In this document: piece after piece, positions 36,476-43,590 of the stretch
Position numbering within the stretch: position 1 is the first letter of the stretch
Layout: every line of letters starts with the position of its first letter
From: Tolypothrix campylonemoides VB511288
GTDB lineage: Bacteria > Cyanobacteriota > Cyanobacteriia > Cyanobacteriales > Nostocaceae
Reading direction: 5' to 3'
Assembly: GCA_000828075.3 (NCBI GenBank)
Contig: JXCB02000027.1
Span: 1,019,105-1,076,405, forward strand
Length of the DNA: 57,301 nucleotides
Program-made: the position numbers and the translations under genes
The notes under the pieces: model-generated
Seen by the model: only the letters and a program-made list of their open reading frames with translations
Told to the model about the DNA's origin: nothing
The model's database searches: none

Positions 36476-37414
36476 TTAACCGTTTCCAACTCCCGACTCC
36501 CGATTCCTGATTCCCTTGTCTGTATACGCCCGAACACTGGGAGTCAGGCTGATCAAGTCCTCGATATTCCGCTTCATCGTGTTGCAAATAGTGTCTAAAG
36601 GCAAATCGTTAGCATCGTAACCAAAGGGATTTTCAATTTCCAAGCCAATGGCTTCGATACCAAATAAGGTAAAACTAACCAACGCCACAATAGCACCTGT
36701 CCACCAACCGAGATTCTGTACAAGTTGAAAAGGCAATAAGAGGCAATAAAGTAACAGTAATTGCTTCAAATGAATCGCATATGCTAGGGGAATCGGTGTT
36801 TTTAAGATACGTTCACAAGCCCCTAAACTATCTACCAAACTATTCAATAATTCTTGTATGGCTGTTAGTTGATAGCTATTTATACAATTACAGTTGTACT
36901 GTAGCTGTAGATAATCTCCAATCCAAAACGCGATTTCTAGAGGAGGATTGTTCATTGTCTTTAGCGTTAGGTATTTAGAAATAGACATTAATTCTTCTAA
37001 CTCTTTATTGACAGGTTCTCCCCGTAAATGTAACTTGGTTGCTACGGCAAAAGCTACCACTAATCGTAAAATCCTAATTTTTTTGTCTCTATCTTCCGGG
37101 TTAATTTCATCTATTGATACCCAAATTTGTCGCGTCAGATTTCGGACATTGTTGACGATACTACCCCAGATTTTTCTTCCTTCCCAAAAGCGTTCGTAAG
37201 CCGTATTCGTACGAAAAACCAGTAATAAACCTAAAACAATACTGGGAATAACACTTTCTAAAATCGGTTGAGAAACAGGAAGTTTAAAATGGTAAAGTAG
37301 AGAAATAAAAACACCAAAAAATCCACATGCGAGAACGCGCATATAAATTGCTGTGACAACTGAACCTTTAAGCTGAAAAGCTATTTGCAACCATTGCATT
37401 TTTTCTGCTGTCAT
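36476..37414 (-). CDS. Bestrophin-family (UPF0187) anion channel-like protein
   Basis: A 312-residue membrane protein with the bestrophin-like signature block LGLLLVFRTNTAYERFWEGRKIWGSIVNNVRNLTRQIW (about 58-95) and helices at about 23-45, 57-70, 210-230 and 232-252. The C-terminal part contains the cytosolic helix EIENPFGYDANDLPLDTICN, which closely matches the bestrophin calcium-clasp region (NPFGxDxxDxxLD). Bacterial homologues form pentameric cation or anion channels; cyanobacterial and plastid relatives tune proton motive force across thylakoids. The last 11 residues (IRNRESGVGNG) are encoded by an ACTCCCG STRR. It converges with the M28 gene. Confidence 0.88.
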   Translation of the reverse strand: MTAEKMQWLQIAFQLKGSVVTAIYMRVLACGFFGVFISLLYHFKLPVSQPILESVIPSIVLGLLLVFRTNTAYERFWEGRKIWGSIVNNVRNLTRQIWVSIDEINPEDRDKKIRILRLVVAFAVATKLHLRGEPVNKELEELMSISKYLTLKTMNNPPLEIAFWIGDYLQLQYNCNCINSYQLTAIQELLNSLVDSLGACERILKTPIPLAYAIHLKQLLLLYCLLLPFQLVQNLGWWTGAIVALVSFTLFGIEAIGLEIENPFGYDANDLPLDTICNTMKRNIEDLISLTPSVRAYTDKGIRNRESGVGNG

Positions 37415-37639
37415 GTTCTTCTAAAAAAATATTGAATGAAGTAATGATAATAACGCAGAACGCACAACTTAGAATGATTTCACAGATAAATCCAACGGTT
37501 ATAAAGAAGAAAGAATTCCATTTTTTGAATTCAGCTAAAGCTAGTGTTTAATACCTTAAAAAATATAACTCAAATTTACCAAGAGTCATAACCCTGAACC
37601 TGCTTAACTAGCATCGACGAGGAAATTACCATCAATGGG

Positions 37640-38193
37640 GCGTTCTCACAGTTTTACCTGAATCCAAAGGATTTGGGGATGCGCTACGAATCAGTTACCA
37701 AAACCGTCCCGATATCCTTGCCCGTCAGATTATTATGTCACAAATGCCTAATGTAAGCAGTTTATTGAGGTAGAGGAACGCTACAGCGCCCAGGGGAAGA
37801 ATGAATTCCCATAAATCTCGACGCTGTTCGTCCCCAATTGCAAGCGGCATACGATGATGGGATTCTTTCCAGTGCCATAGTTTGTCTGCACGTTTACCGC
37901 TACGCAAAACATGAGAAGCGGGTGGCAAGTCTAGCAAAGGAAATAGGATTTATCCAAATCTCAGTATCCCACGAAGTCAGCCCGTTAACTCACATCTTGC
38001 ACCTATCCGTAGAAAACCGTACAAACCAAAAATATGTGCAATAAAGCTACATTATTTTTATTGGCTTTTCTCGCTATATAAAGGACTTTTGGTTTCATAC
38101 TGAGTAACGAAGTACCATCAAATTTTCTTGGTGCAAGATGTGAGTTAAGGAAAAGAGTTAGTCGAGGACGCCTATTTTTCGCCGGTTCTCTAG
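37640..38193 (+). pseudogene. 5-oxoprolinase/hydantoinase A (HyuA) relic, split by a TIR element
   Basis: Translated pieces in shifting frames match the HyuA N-terminal region in order: VLPESKGFGDALRISYQNRPDILARQI (37651-37731), KQFIEVEERYSAQG (about 37755-37797), AVRPQLQAAYDDGILSSAIVCLHVYRYAKHEKRVASLAKEIGFIQISVSHEVSP (about 37823-37984), then, beyond a 156-bp inverted-repeat element, LRKRVSRG and DAYFSPVL ending at a stop (38191-38193). At least two frameshifts and the inserted element show it is dead. The intact enzyme family hydrolyses 5-oxoproline or hydantoins with ATP. The 5' and 3' parts of the roughly 1200-codon gene are gone. Confidence 0.8.
37985..38148. mobile_element. 156-bp MITE-like element flanked by TTAA
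   Basis: CTCACATCTTGCACC at 37989-38003 is repeated as its exact reverse complement GGTGCAAGATGTGAG at 38130-38144, and both outer edges carry TTAA (37985-37988 and 38145-38148). Removing the element and one TTAA joins the HyuA relic as ...HEVSPLRKRVSRG..., which matches the family sequence HEVSPLMKLVSRG, so TTAA is best read as the target duplication. No open frame lies inside. It is a non-autonomous terminal-inverted-repeat element. A related pair of ends (GGTGCAAGAT) bounds about 38462-38575. Confidence 0.8.
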
Positions 38194-38230
38194 TGAAAAT
38201 GATTGAGGTAAGCTGTTATGCATGTAATTT

Positions 38231-38328
38231 GCACTATTTGGGCGGGCAAGATGCCCACCCCACAAGAGTTTTATTTAATGCACTATTTGGGCGGGCTGGA
38301 CAGCCCATCCCACAAGAGTTTTATTTAA
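38231..38328. repeat. Tandem 48/49-bp dispersed repeat, two copies
   Basis: GCACTATTTGGGCGGGCAAG...CCCACAAGAGTTTTATTTAA occurs at 38231-38278 and again at 38280-38328 with the inner hairpin changed (AAGATGCCCACC versus TGGACAGCCCATCC). A third, inverted relative (TTGTGGGATGGGCATCTTGCCCGTCC) lies at about 38524-38550. These are the frequently dispersed GGGCGGGCAAGATGCCC repeats of Nostoc-like genomes. Confidence 0.8.
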
Positions 38329-38461
38329 ATATAGTGTGCAAATTGTAGGATTTTCAGTTTATGAAGCTTATAGACTATACTTTTCTGCTCTTGTAGGTTC
38401 TCTAATTCAAGCTGATATAAACCGCATCTCACTTTACTATGCGGAAATCAAAATTATTCAA

Positions 38462-38579
38462 TTTACATCTTGCACCAGTTATAAGGGTGGGTCTTGCGCC
38501 CACTCTACAAATCCATCCAATTCTTGTGGGATGGGCATCTTGCCCGTCCGTACTTTAAATGGTGCAAGATTTAAGTAAA
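38462..38579. repeat. Second element with GGTGCAAGAT ends
   Basis: TTTACATCTTGCACC at 38462-38476 and GGTGCAAGATTTAAGTAAA at 38561-38579 form imperfect terminal inverted repeats (11-13 matching bases) related to those of the TTAA-flanked element at 37985-38148. The interior carries a GGGATGGGCATCTTGCCCGTCC hairpin instead. Probably a decayed member of the same MITE family or a composite. Confidence 0.55.
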
Positions 38580-38595
38580 GGGACAAATATATACC

Positions 38596-38853
38596 ATGTT
38601 ATCCCACGCACAAGACCTCGCCGCACAAATCAATAATTGGGAATTTATAGAGTTATGGGTAGACGCCATTGTTTTCCCACCTCGTATTCTCATGCTAGTA
38701 AGTAATAAGCAGGGTAATTCTTGTATTTACGATCCAGCCGCTAACTATAAACCAATTTTTTCAAGTTCGACCTACGATGAGGCTCATTCATGGCTACTCG
38801 AAGATGAATATGAGCGAGTTGACGGTAGGCTGTTAGCAGAGGAAATAGTCTGA
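38596..38853 (+). CDS. Conserved-looking small protein, function unknown
   Basis: An 85-residue protein (MLSHAQDLAAQINNWEFIELWVDAIVFPPRILMLVSNKQGNSCIYDPAANYKPIFSSSTYDEAHSWLLEDEYERVDGRLLAEEIV). It alternates short helices and strands with no signal peptide or membrane helix. I believe similar proteins are common in Nostocales, but I cannot name a domain. AAAGGG lies 15 bases before the ATG. It sits in a repeat-rich region between the HyuA relic and a broken antitoxin-like gene, and its codon use looks ordinary, so it is probably a real gene. Confidence 0.6.
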   Translation: MLSHAQDLAAQINNWEFIELWVDAIVFPPRILMLVSNKQGNSCIYDPAANYKPIFSSSTYDEAHSWLLEDEYERVDGRLLAEEIV

Positions 38854-38925
38854 GTTTGTACAAACATTTGAGAATTGCTTTTTCCTCTTATTTACGACAA
38901 TAAAAAGTACATATTGCCAGAAAAA

Positions 38926-39117
38926 ATGGAAATCTCGAATACTACTCCTCAAGCAGAAAACCAAAAGCTACAGGCTTCACAAATAAGTCCACAAAGCAAC
39001 AAAATAAGCTGACGTGAGTTTATGAAGTTGCCAATAGAAGAACGGCGACGGATTCTAGCACAACAGGCAGAGGAAATGTTACTACATTACCAGCAAGATA
39101 AAGAGTGGTACACATGA
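38926..39117 (+). pseudogene. Antitoxin-like small gene, TGA-interrupted and truncated
   Basis: The frame from ATG 38926 reads MEISNTTPQAENQKLQASQISPQSNKIS, then TGA (39010-39012), then REFMKLPIEERRRILAQQAEEMLLHYQQDKEWYT to a stop at 39115-39117. MKLPIEERRRILAQQAEEML is the hallmark of small cyanobacterial proteins found as antitoxin-like partners; homologues continue EWxExxxGDxxxY, which is lost here. The position of the TGA is occupied by Trp (TGG) in such proteins, a single-base change. A short product from ATG 39022 could still be made (31 residues). No toxin gene follows; the next gene is on the other strand. Confidence 0.6.
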
Positions 39118-39215
39118 ATTCCAGTCATGTGTTTGTGATAGAAATCCCAGGAGGCGGGGGGTGTAGGTCTCTCACAATAGACTAAACATTATGATGGACG
39201 AAGTTTTATTGAGAG

Positions 39216-40271
39216 TTAAGCCTTGATTCTCTTGTACCAATCTAGAACATCATCACAGACATTCTTGAGAGTTTTAATTGCAATAGAGGCATCACTCTCT
39301 TCTATTAAACCTACACTCTTTTGTGTATCTATGTGAGTAGTGTTTCGATAAACTCTTGTAACATGACTCAAATCAGCAGTTATTTGTTTAATAATGCCTT
39401 CTTGATCTGAGCTATTTATAATAGCTAGAAATTCTCTTTCTATGGGTTTACTGTTTTTTCCAGAGGCTATGGCTTCCTTTAAAATAGCCTCAATAATACC
39501 GCCGCAGAGTAAAACGGTTGCTTTATAAGCACCATTTGTGAAGCAGAATCTAGCAGAATTTAAATCTTCCCTAACTATATTTTTTAGATGACTATCTTCT
39601 ATGAATTCTTCAATTAGTCTAAAGCTTGACTGGAAGAAACGTTCTATTGATTGCTCTTTCTGTACTTCTTCTAGCTGATTAATCTTTTGTTCTAGTTTCT
39701 CAGTCTTTCTTTTTGATATTTGCTCTGCATATGCTAAAAGATGACAGTGGGACTCAATCAGTATTTTTTGTTCTTCTTCTGATAGTTGATATATTTTTTT
39801 GTCATTTTCAATAAATATCCTGTTGTAAAATTGATATACAGTTTCTAAATTTGAAATTAGATCGTAATTATTGAAGAAAGTAAAAACTCGTTCGTTAGCC
39901 GCTTCATTATTCAATATCTCCAAACTGTACAAAGGTATAAGCGGTTTATAAAGGTGATACTTAGATCCCATTTGATATGAGAGCTTTTGGTTGGAGACAA
40001 ACTCTCCGCACGCAGACAGTGCTTCTTTACAAAGTGTAGAGTATATAATACTATCAAAGTCATTTAATAATGAGAAAAAGTTAAATTCTTGCTCTTTAAC
40101 AACTTTTTCAATTTTTGTAACTAGCCAAACATAGTCACTTTCAAGATGAGAGTTTTCGTAATAATTTTCTTCAGTAGAGAAAACAGTCTTTAAAATACAT
40201 ATGAGATGCCTGTAGAAAACAACAAAGCGATATAGGTTTTTTAAACTCTCTTCTGTTTGGGGAAATGTCAT
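39216..40271 (-). CDS. HEPN-like/DUF4145-like protein with coiled coil
   Basis: A 351-residue protein I do not recognise as a named family. Residues 1-190 are helical and rich in aromatic and acidic residues, 190-215 form a coiled coil (KRKTEKLEQKINQLEEVQKEQS), and 225-350 form an all-helical domain. In that last part DLNSARFCFTNGAYKATVLLCGGIIEAILKEAI resembles the first helices of HEPN or DUF4145 domains, and TRVYRNTTHID gives an R-N-x-x-H that could be the HEPN RNase motif. HEPN proteins often cleave RNA in toxin-antitoxin or abortive-infection systems. The gene is markedly AT-rich, flanked by broken mobile or defence genes, and has no clear ribosome site; horizontal origin is likely. Confidence 0.6.
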   Translation of the reverse strand: MTFPQTEESLKNLYRFVVFYRHLICILKTVFSTEENYYENSHLESDYVWLVTKIEKVVKEQEFNFFSLLNDFDSIIYSTLCKEALSACGEFVSNQKLSYQMGSKYHLYKPLIPLYSLEILNNEAANERVFTFFNNYDLISNLETVYQFYNRIFIENDKKIYQLSEEEQKILIESHCHLLAYAEQISKRKTEKLEQKINQLEEVQKEQSIERFFQSSFRLIEEFIEDSHLKNIVREDLNSARFCFTNGAYKATVLLCGGIIEAILKEAIASGKNSKPIEREFLAIINSSDQEGIIKQITADLSHVTRVYRNTTHIDTQKSVGLIEESDASIAIKTLKNVCDDVLDWYKRIKA

Positions 40272-40359
40272 GTATGTAAATCATGTACTGCTATGATGCG
40301 TACACTATTATACAAATATCTAAGCAATTGTCCACATATAGCTTGCTGATTTACTAGCT

Positions 40360-40709
40360 TTATTCATTCAACTTAGCCGGAGGATGTTCGCCCATCGCGT
40401 ACAGTATGCGACGCAAATTCACTACGCCCTCTCGATTCAGTTACAGTGCTTCTACTGTGGCGCGTCCTGTCGGAGTCAAACCAATAACCAGAGTAAAGTC
40501 GTCATTCCAAGCAAAATACTCACCCCATTGCTGTAGGCGTGGATGGTAAAGCGACATAATATTACCACTTAGGAGATCATGTCCTTCTATTTTGTTGTAC
40601 TTGTGATTGTTGCACCCTTGACATGACAAAGCCAGATTATTCAGTATCGTCTCTCCGCGTTTAGCAACTCTTCTGAAGACAGTTGTACTTCAACTTTCAC
40701 TGTTGGCAT
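40360..40709 (-). pseudogene. Fused relic: small upstream protein plus HNH endonuclease C terminus
   Basis: From ATG 40709 the sequence reads MPTVKVEVQLSSEELLNAE, the start of a small cyanobacterial protein that normally precedes an HNH endonuclease gene. It then falls, in another frame, into KRGETILNNLALSCQGCNNHKYNKIEGHDLLSGNIMSLYHPRLQQWGEYFAWNDDFTLVIGLTPTGRATVEAL, the C-terminal two thirds of that HNH enzyme. A TAA at 40441-40443 interrupts it before LNREGVVNLRRILYAMGEHPP, which ends at 40360. The DNA between the two parts, including the rest of the first gene and the start of the HNH domain, has been deleted. So the two-gene cassette has collapsed into one dead remnant. Confidence 0.7.
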
Positions 40710-40906
40710 TTTCCATCTTTTGCCTACTAATCTGTCGCCATTCTATCAGCTACGAAATTTACTGCTGTAATCAAAAGATAGTAAACTGCTTCGCATAAAG
40801 TAAGCTAACATCACCTCTACTGCTTTTTCTGTCAATAGAAAGATTAATTCGTCTATTACCGCAAACATAATTAACGGGTGTAAAACATAAAACAGGAGAA
40901 AAGCCG

Positions 40907-41122
40907 GTGACTGACGAATTGAAAAAAGGCGATCGCGTGAAGTGGAATACCTCGCGAGGAGAAACAACTGGTGAGGTGGAAAAGAAACTCACTTCACCCA
41001 CAGATATTAAAGGACATCATGTCGCCGCTTCAGAAGATAACCCTGAGTACTTGGTTAAAAGTGACAAAACTGGAAAAGAAGCGGCACACAAACCTGAGTC
41101 CTTAGAGAAAATTGAGGAGTAA
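40907..41122 (+). CDS. DUF2945 / HVA1 tudor-like small protein
   Basis: A 71-residue protein starting with GTG 40907 after AGGAG: MTDELKKGDRVKWNTSRGETTGEVEKKLTSPTDIKGHHVAASEDNPEYLVKSDKTGKEAAHKPESLEKIEE. GDRVKWNTSRGETTGEV and PEYLVKSDKTGKEAAHKPESL are the signature of DUF2945 (hypervirulence-associated protein, tudor-like beta barrel). Homologues are short stress-related proteins of unknown action. Complete, with normal length. A TCCCCAA STRR follows. Confidence 0.87.
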   Translation: MTDELKKGDRVKWNTSRGETTGEVEKKLTSPTDIKGHHVAASEDNPEYLVKSDKTGKEAAHKPESLEKIEE

Positions 41123-41147
41123 TGCTTCGTTTGATAACCATTACCTC

Positions 41148-41182
41148 AATCCCCAATCCCTAATCCCCAATCCCTAATCCCC
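41148..41182. repeat. STRR, AATCCCC/AATCCCT units
   Basis: Five heptamers of ATCCCCA/ATCCCTA just before the stop of the oxidoreductase 3' fragment on the other strand. Confidence 0.85.
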
Positions 41183-41183
41183 C

Positions 41184-41276
41184 TTACAACAAAAAGTTTA
41201 AAAATCTCTCTGTGGGTAGAGGTAAATGACGCAGGTAATTGTTGATCTTGTCAGCAGCCGCTAGCCCAAAGAGCAT
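41184..41276 (-). pseudogene. 3' fragment of a second FAD-oxidoreductase copy
   Basis: On the minus strand this encodes MLFGLAAADKINNYLRHLPLPTERFLNFLL and a stop, which parallels the last 30 residues of the oxidoreductase at 42388-43464 (MLSGLAAAEKINNYLHNLPLLKETFFNFLC). About two thirds of positions are identical and both end at the same place. The similarity stops abruptly at the Met-Leu, beyond which lies the spacer before the nucleotidyltransferase gene. It is the remnant of a duplicated oxidoreductase gene. Confidence 0.8.
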
Positions 41277-41321
41277 TTTTCTGCTGTCATATTCTCTTAA
41301 AGAAATTTTGCGCTATAATTG

Positions 41322-42275
41322 TCATTCTCCGTCTTGTTTACATTCGCTAAATGTTCTAGCTGTCTTTTCTAAGTATAAATCCGCCGCCATTAAATCAATA
41401 CCATCAATAATTTTACTGAATTCGACAATTCGCAAAGCAGTAAAACATTTGTTTCGATAATTGGGGTTATTTTGGAAAAAGGATATCGCTTTTTTTAAAG
41501 GTTCAATTACAGGATAGGCTGATTCTGCCTTTTCAATAGCTTCTTTAGGAATTGGAGACTTGAGCCTTTGAACGGCCAAATCAATTAAATCTCTGGACTC
41601 TACCGAGGAATCATTCCATCTATCAGAATTAGCTAAAAGTTTTTCAGCAAAACTGTCAATTTGATTTAAGCATGGGACGGGCGACCAACTGGGATAATCT
41701 GGTTCTCCCAATTCGATACGTCCTTCCATAATAATCTCAAATTTAATTAGAGTTTCATCAACTATAATTGCAAATCTTACCCCGTACTGGTCAGCTTTAA
41801 TTTCTCCGGGTAGGTCGAGGTTATTTTGAGTGTTAAACAGGGCGTTATATTGATTTTCAGCTATTTTTTGTCGTAGTAACCGATAGCCAATACCAGTGGA
41901 ACAAAGAAAATCTATATCTTTGCTTAATCTATATTCTCCATTATTTAAACTAATCAGAGTACCACCGCCAAAATATGCACCACACTCTAATAAAAAGTTA
42001 GCCTTTAATTGGTTAAGAATATTTAAAATTTTTTGATGAAATTCCCTCTGAAACATTTGCGCTCCTAACCATGAATCATAAGATTGAGCTAACTGTCGCA
42101 CAAATAAGGCTTCTGTTTGGCTCAAATCGCCTAAAACTCCTCGGTAATGCCACCCTCGTTCATATATTCTCAGCATTTCTAAAAGAGTAAGATTTTCTAT
42201 ATCTTCTCTTTGCCAACATAATCTTTGTAAAAATGGCAACTTTTCTGGTATTTCAATTTGAGGTTTAATTAACAT
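41322..42275 (-). CDS. AbiEii-like nucleotidyltransferase-domain protein
   Basis: A 317-residue protein starting MLIKPQIEIPEKLPFLQRLCWQREDIENL. YFGGGTLISLNNGEYRLSKDIDFLCS is the nucleotidyltransferase core of the AbiEii/AbiGii toxin family (GG-T, then D-x-D), with FEIIMEGRIEL as the third acidic strand and DSFAEKLLANSDRWNDSSVESRDLIDL the conserved helix pair. Family toxins of type IV systems modify tRNA or inhibit growth with NTP; stand-alone members exist in cyanobacteria. ATG 42275 was chosen over 42326 because the longer start covers repeat-like DNA. No AbiEi-type partner lies next to it. It is wedged between two copies of the oxidoreductase 3' end. Confidence 0.78.
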   Translation of the reverse strand: MLIKPQIEIPEKLPFLQRLCWQREDIENLTLLEMLRIYERGWHYRGVLGDLSQTEALFVRQLAQSYDSWLGAQMFQREFHQKILNILNQLKANFLLECGAYFGGGTLISLNNGEYRLSKDIDFLCSTGIGYRLLRQKIAENQYNALFNTQNNLDLPGEIKADQYGVRFAIIVDETLIKFEIIMEGRIELGEPDYPSWSPVPCLNQIDSFAEKLLANSDRWNDSSVESRDLIDLAVQRLKSPIPKEAIEKAESAYPVIEPLKKAISFFQNNPNYRNKCFTALRIVEFSKIIDGIDLMAADLYLEKTARTFSECKQDGE

Positions 42276-42387
42276 AGGGAATATGAGTAGGTGTAATGTA
42301 GGATGGGCTAGAGAGCCACTATCCACAAGAAAAGTTGGGTATTTTTTAATTTGGAAGTCCCTAACTCCTCGTTATAATGCTTGGCAA

Positions 42388-43464
42388 TTAACACAGAAAG
42401 TTGAAAAAAGTCTCCTTAAGTAGAGGTAGATTGTGCAAGTAATTGTTAATTTTCTCAGCAGCAGCAAGCCCAGAGAGCATTGCCCCTTCCACAAGATTGC
42501 CGCCACACCAATCACCACAACATATTAAAGGTAAAGAAAAGTTAGCAGGTAAACAAGCTTCCTGCAAAGGACGGCTAGGAAAAGCATACCGCCAGCGATG
42601 TACTTGCATCCATTCGGGAGTATCTAGCCAAGGAAGCAGTAACTGGGATGCACGTTGCAATATGTACTGCCCAACCGGGTGTAAATCCTGGGTTTGATCA
42701 TGACGCTGAGCAAAAGCAGCGCTACTTTGCACGACGAAAACCGGTTGTTCAGGGCTTGGGCGTTTGCTGCTATCTAAGCCAATCCAAGCCAAATCAGCAT
42801 CATCCACAAAATTCACGGCTTTCCAATGCGGAAGTGGTTGGGAAGTGGAAGGATATCCAGCCATAACACTGAGGCAGGGGTAAAATTCTACAGAACGCAA
42901 GTTATTCAGAAATGCTGTGCCTAGTAGATCCCCTAAGGGTTCCAACAGCATTAAAGCTTGTGGTGCAGGAATGGCGACAACTACGGAAGCAGCTGTTAAT
43001 TCTTCATTTAATTCTTCATTGCTGGATTCTAAAGTCAGACGCCAATTGTTTTCCGGGGTAGGGGTAATGCGTATGACACGCTGATTGAGCAAGATTTCTA
43101 AATCTTGAGCCAGAAATTTGGCGATCGCACTCATTCCCGCAGGGGCAACATATCGAGGAGTGGGGGGTGAGGTGTTGGCAATAGTCAGCCCTGAACCAGA
43201 TTTGAAATCGTAAACCGTATCTGTCCAAACTTCGAGGACATGACGTTGGTGTAACAATTCAAGAAAACGTCCGAAAAGTTCGCCTTTTGGTTTAAGGTAG
43301 CACGCCCCATGATCCGCGCAAGTGCCATATAATCGGCGTGTGGCGACTCGTCCTCCTAAACCACGGGATTTTTCTACAATTCGTACGGAATATCCAGCTT
43401 GAGTTAATTGCTGGGCGCAAACTAAACCCGCCATGCCGGCACCAATTACTGCAACGTCAGTCAT
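42388..43464 (-). CDS. FAD-dependent amine-oxidase-like (renalase-type) oxidoreductase
   Basis: A 358-residue flavoprotein. The dinucleotide-binding motif VAVIGAGMAGLVCAQQLTQAGYSVRIVEKSRGLGGRVATRR (about 4-44) and the C-terminal FAD contact block LICCGDWCGGNLVEGAMLSGLAAAEKI identify the NAD(P)/FAD-dependent oxidoreductases related to renalase and amine oxidases. The substrate is unknown; relatives act on reduced nicotinamides or quinone-like compounds. The start MTDVAVIGAGMAG at 43464 is standard. It is preceded by an AAAGAATA STRR and followed by the duplicated 3' end at 41184-41276. Confidence 0.88.
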   Translation of the reverse strand: MTDVAVIGAGMAGLVCAQQLTQAGYSVRIVEKSRGLGGRVATRRLYGTCADHGACYLKPKGELFGRFLELLHQRHVLEVWTDTVYDFKSGSGLTIANTSPPTPRYVAPAGMSAIAKFLAQDLEILLNQRVIRITPTPENNWRLTLESSNEELNEELTAASVVVAIPAPQALMLLEPLGDLLGTAFLNNLRSVEFYPCLSVMAGYPSTSQPLPHWKAVNFVDDADLAWIGLDSSKRPSPEQPVFVVQSSAAFAQRHDQTQDLHPVGQYILQRASQLLLPWLDTPEWMQVHRWRYAFPSRPLQEACLPANFSLPLICCGDWCGGNLVEGAMLSGLAAAEKINNYLHNLPLLKETFFNFLC

Positions 43465-43465
43465 T

Positions 43466-43503
43466 AGTCAAAGAATAAAGAATATAAAGAATAAAGAATA
43501 TAA
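43466..43503. repeat. STRR, AAAGAAT(A) units
   Basis: Four to five units of AAAGAATA/AAAGAATAT directly upstream of the FAD oxidoreductase start codon. Confidence 0.8.
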
Positions 43504-43590
43504 GGACAAGTGACACGACTACTTATGAGTCCAGAAAGCTAATAGTAGAATAAGGTACAGAAAAAGCTGTATGGAAGGGAGGAAGGGAAA

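Noticed and set aside
37725-37937. 70-codon minus-strand frame across the HyuA relic
   Set aside because: The plus-strand pieces match a known enzyme family in order; this frame matches nothing.
2648-39117. Recoding of TGA as an amino acid
   Set aside because: Intact housekeeping genes here use TGA as stop (for example topA and aroQ) and no recoding is known in cyanobacteria; the interrupted genes are all dispensable types.
40746-41001. Minus-strand frames opposite the DUF2945 gene
   Set aside because: Shadow frames of a better-supported plus-strand gene with a good ribosome site.
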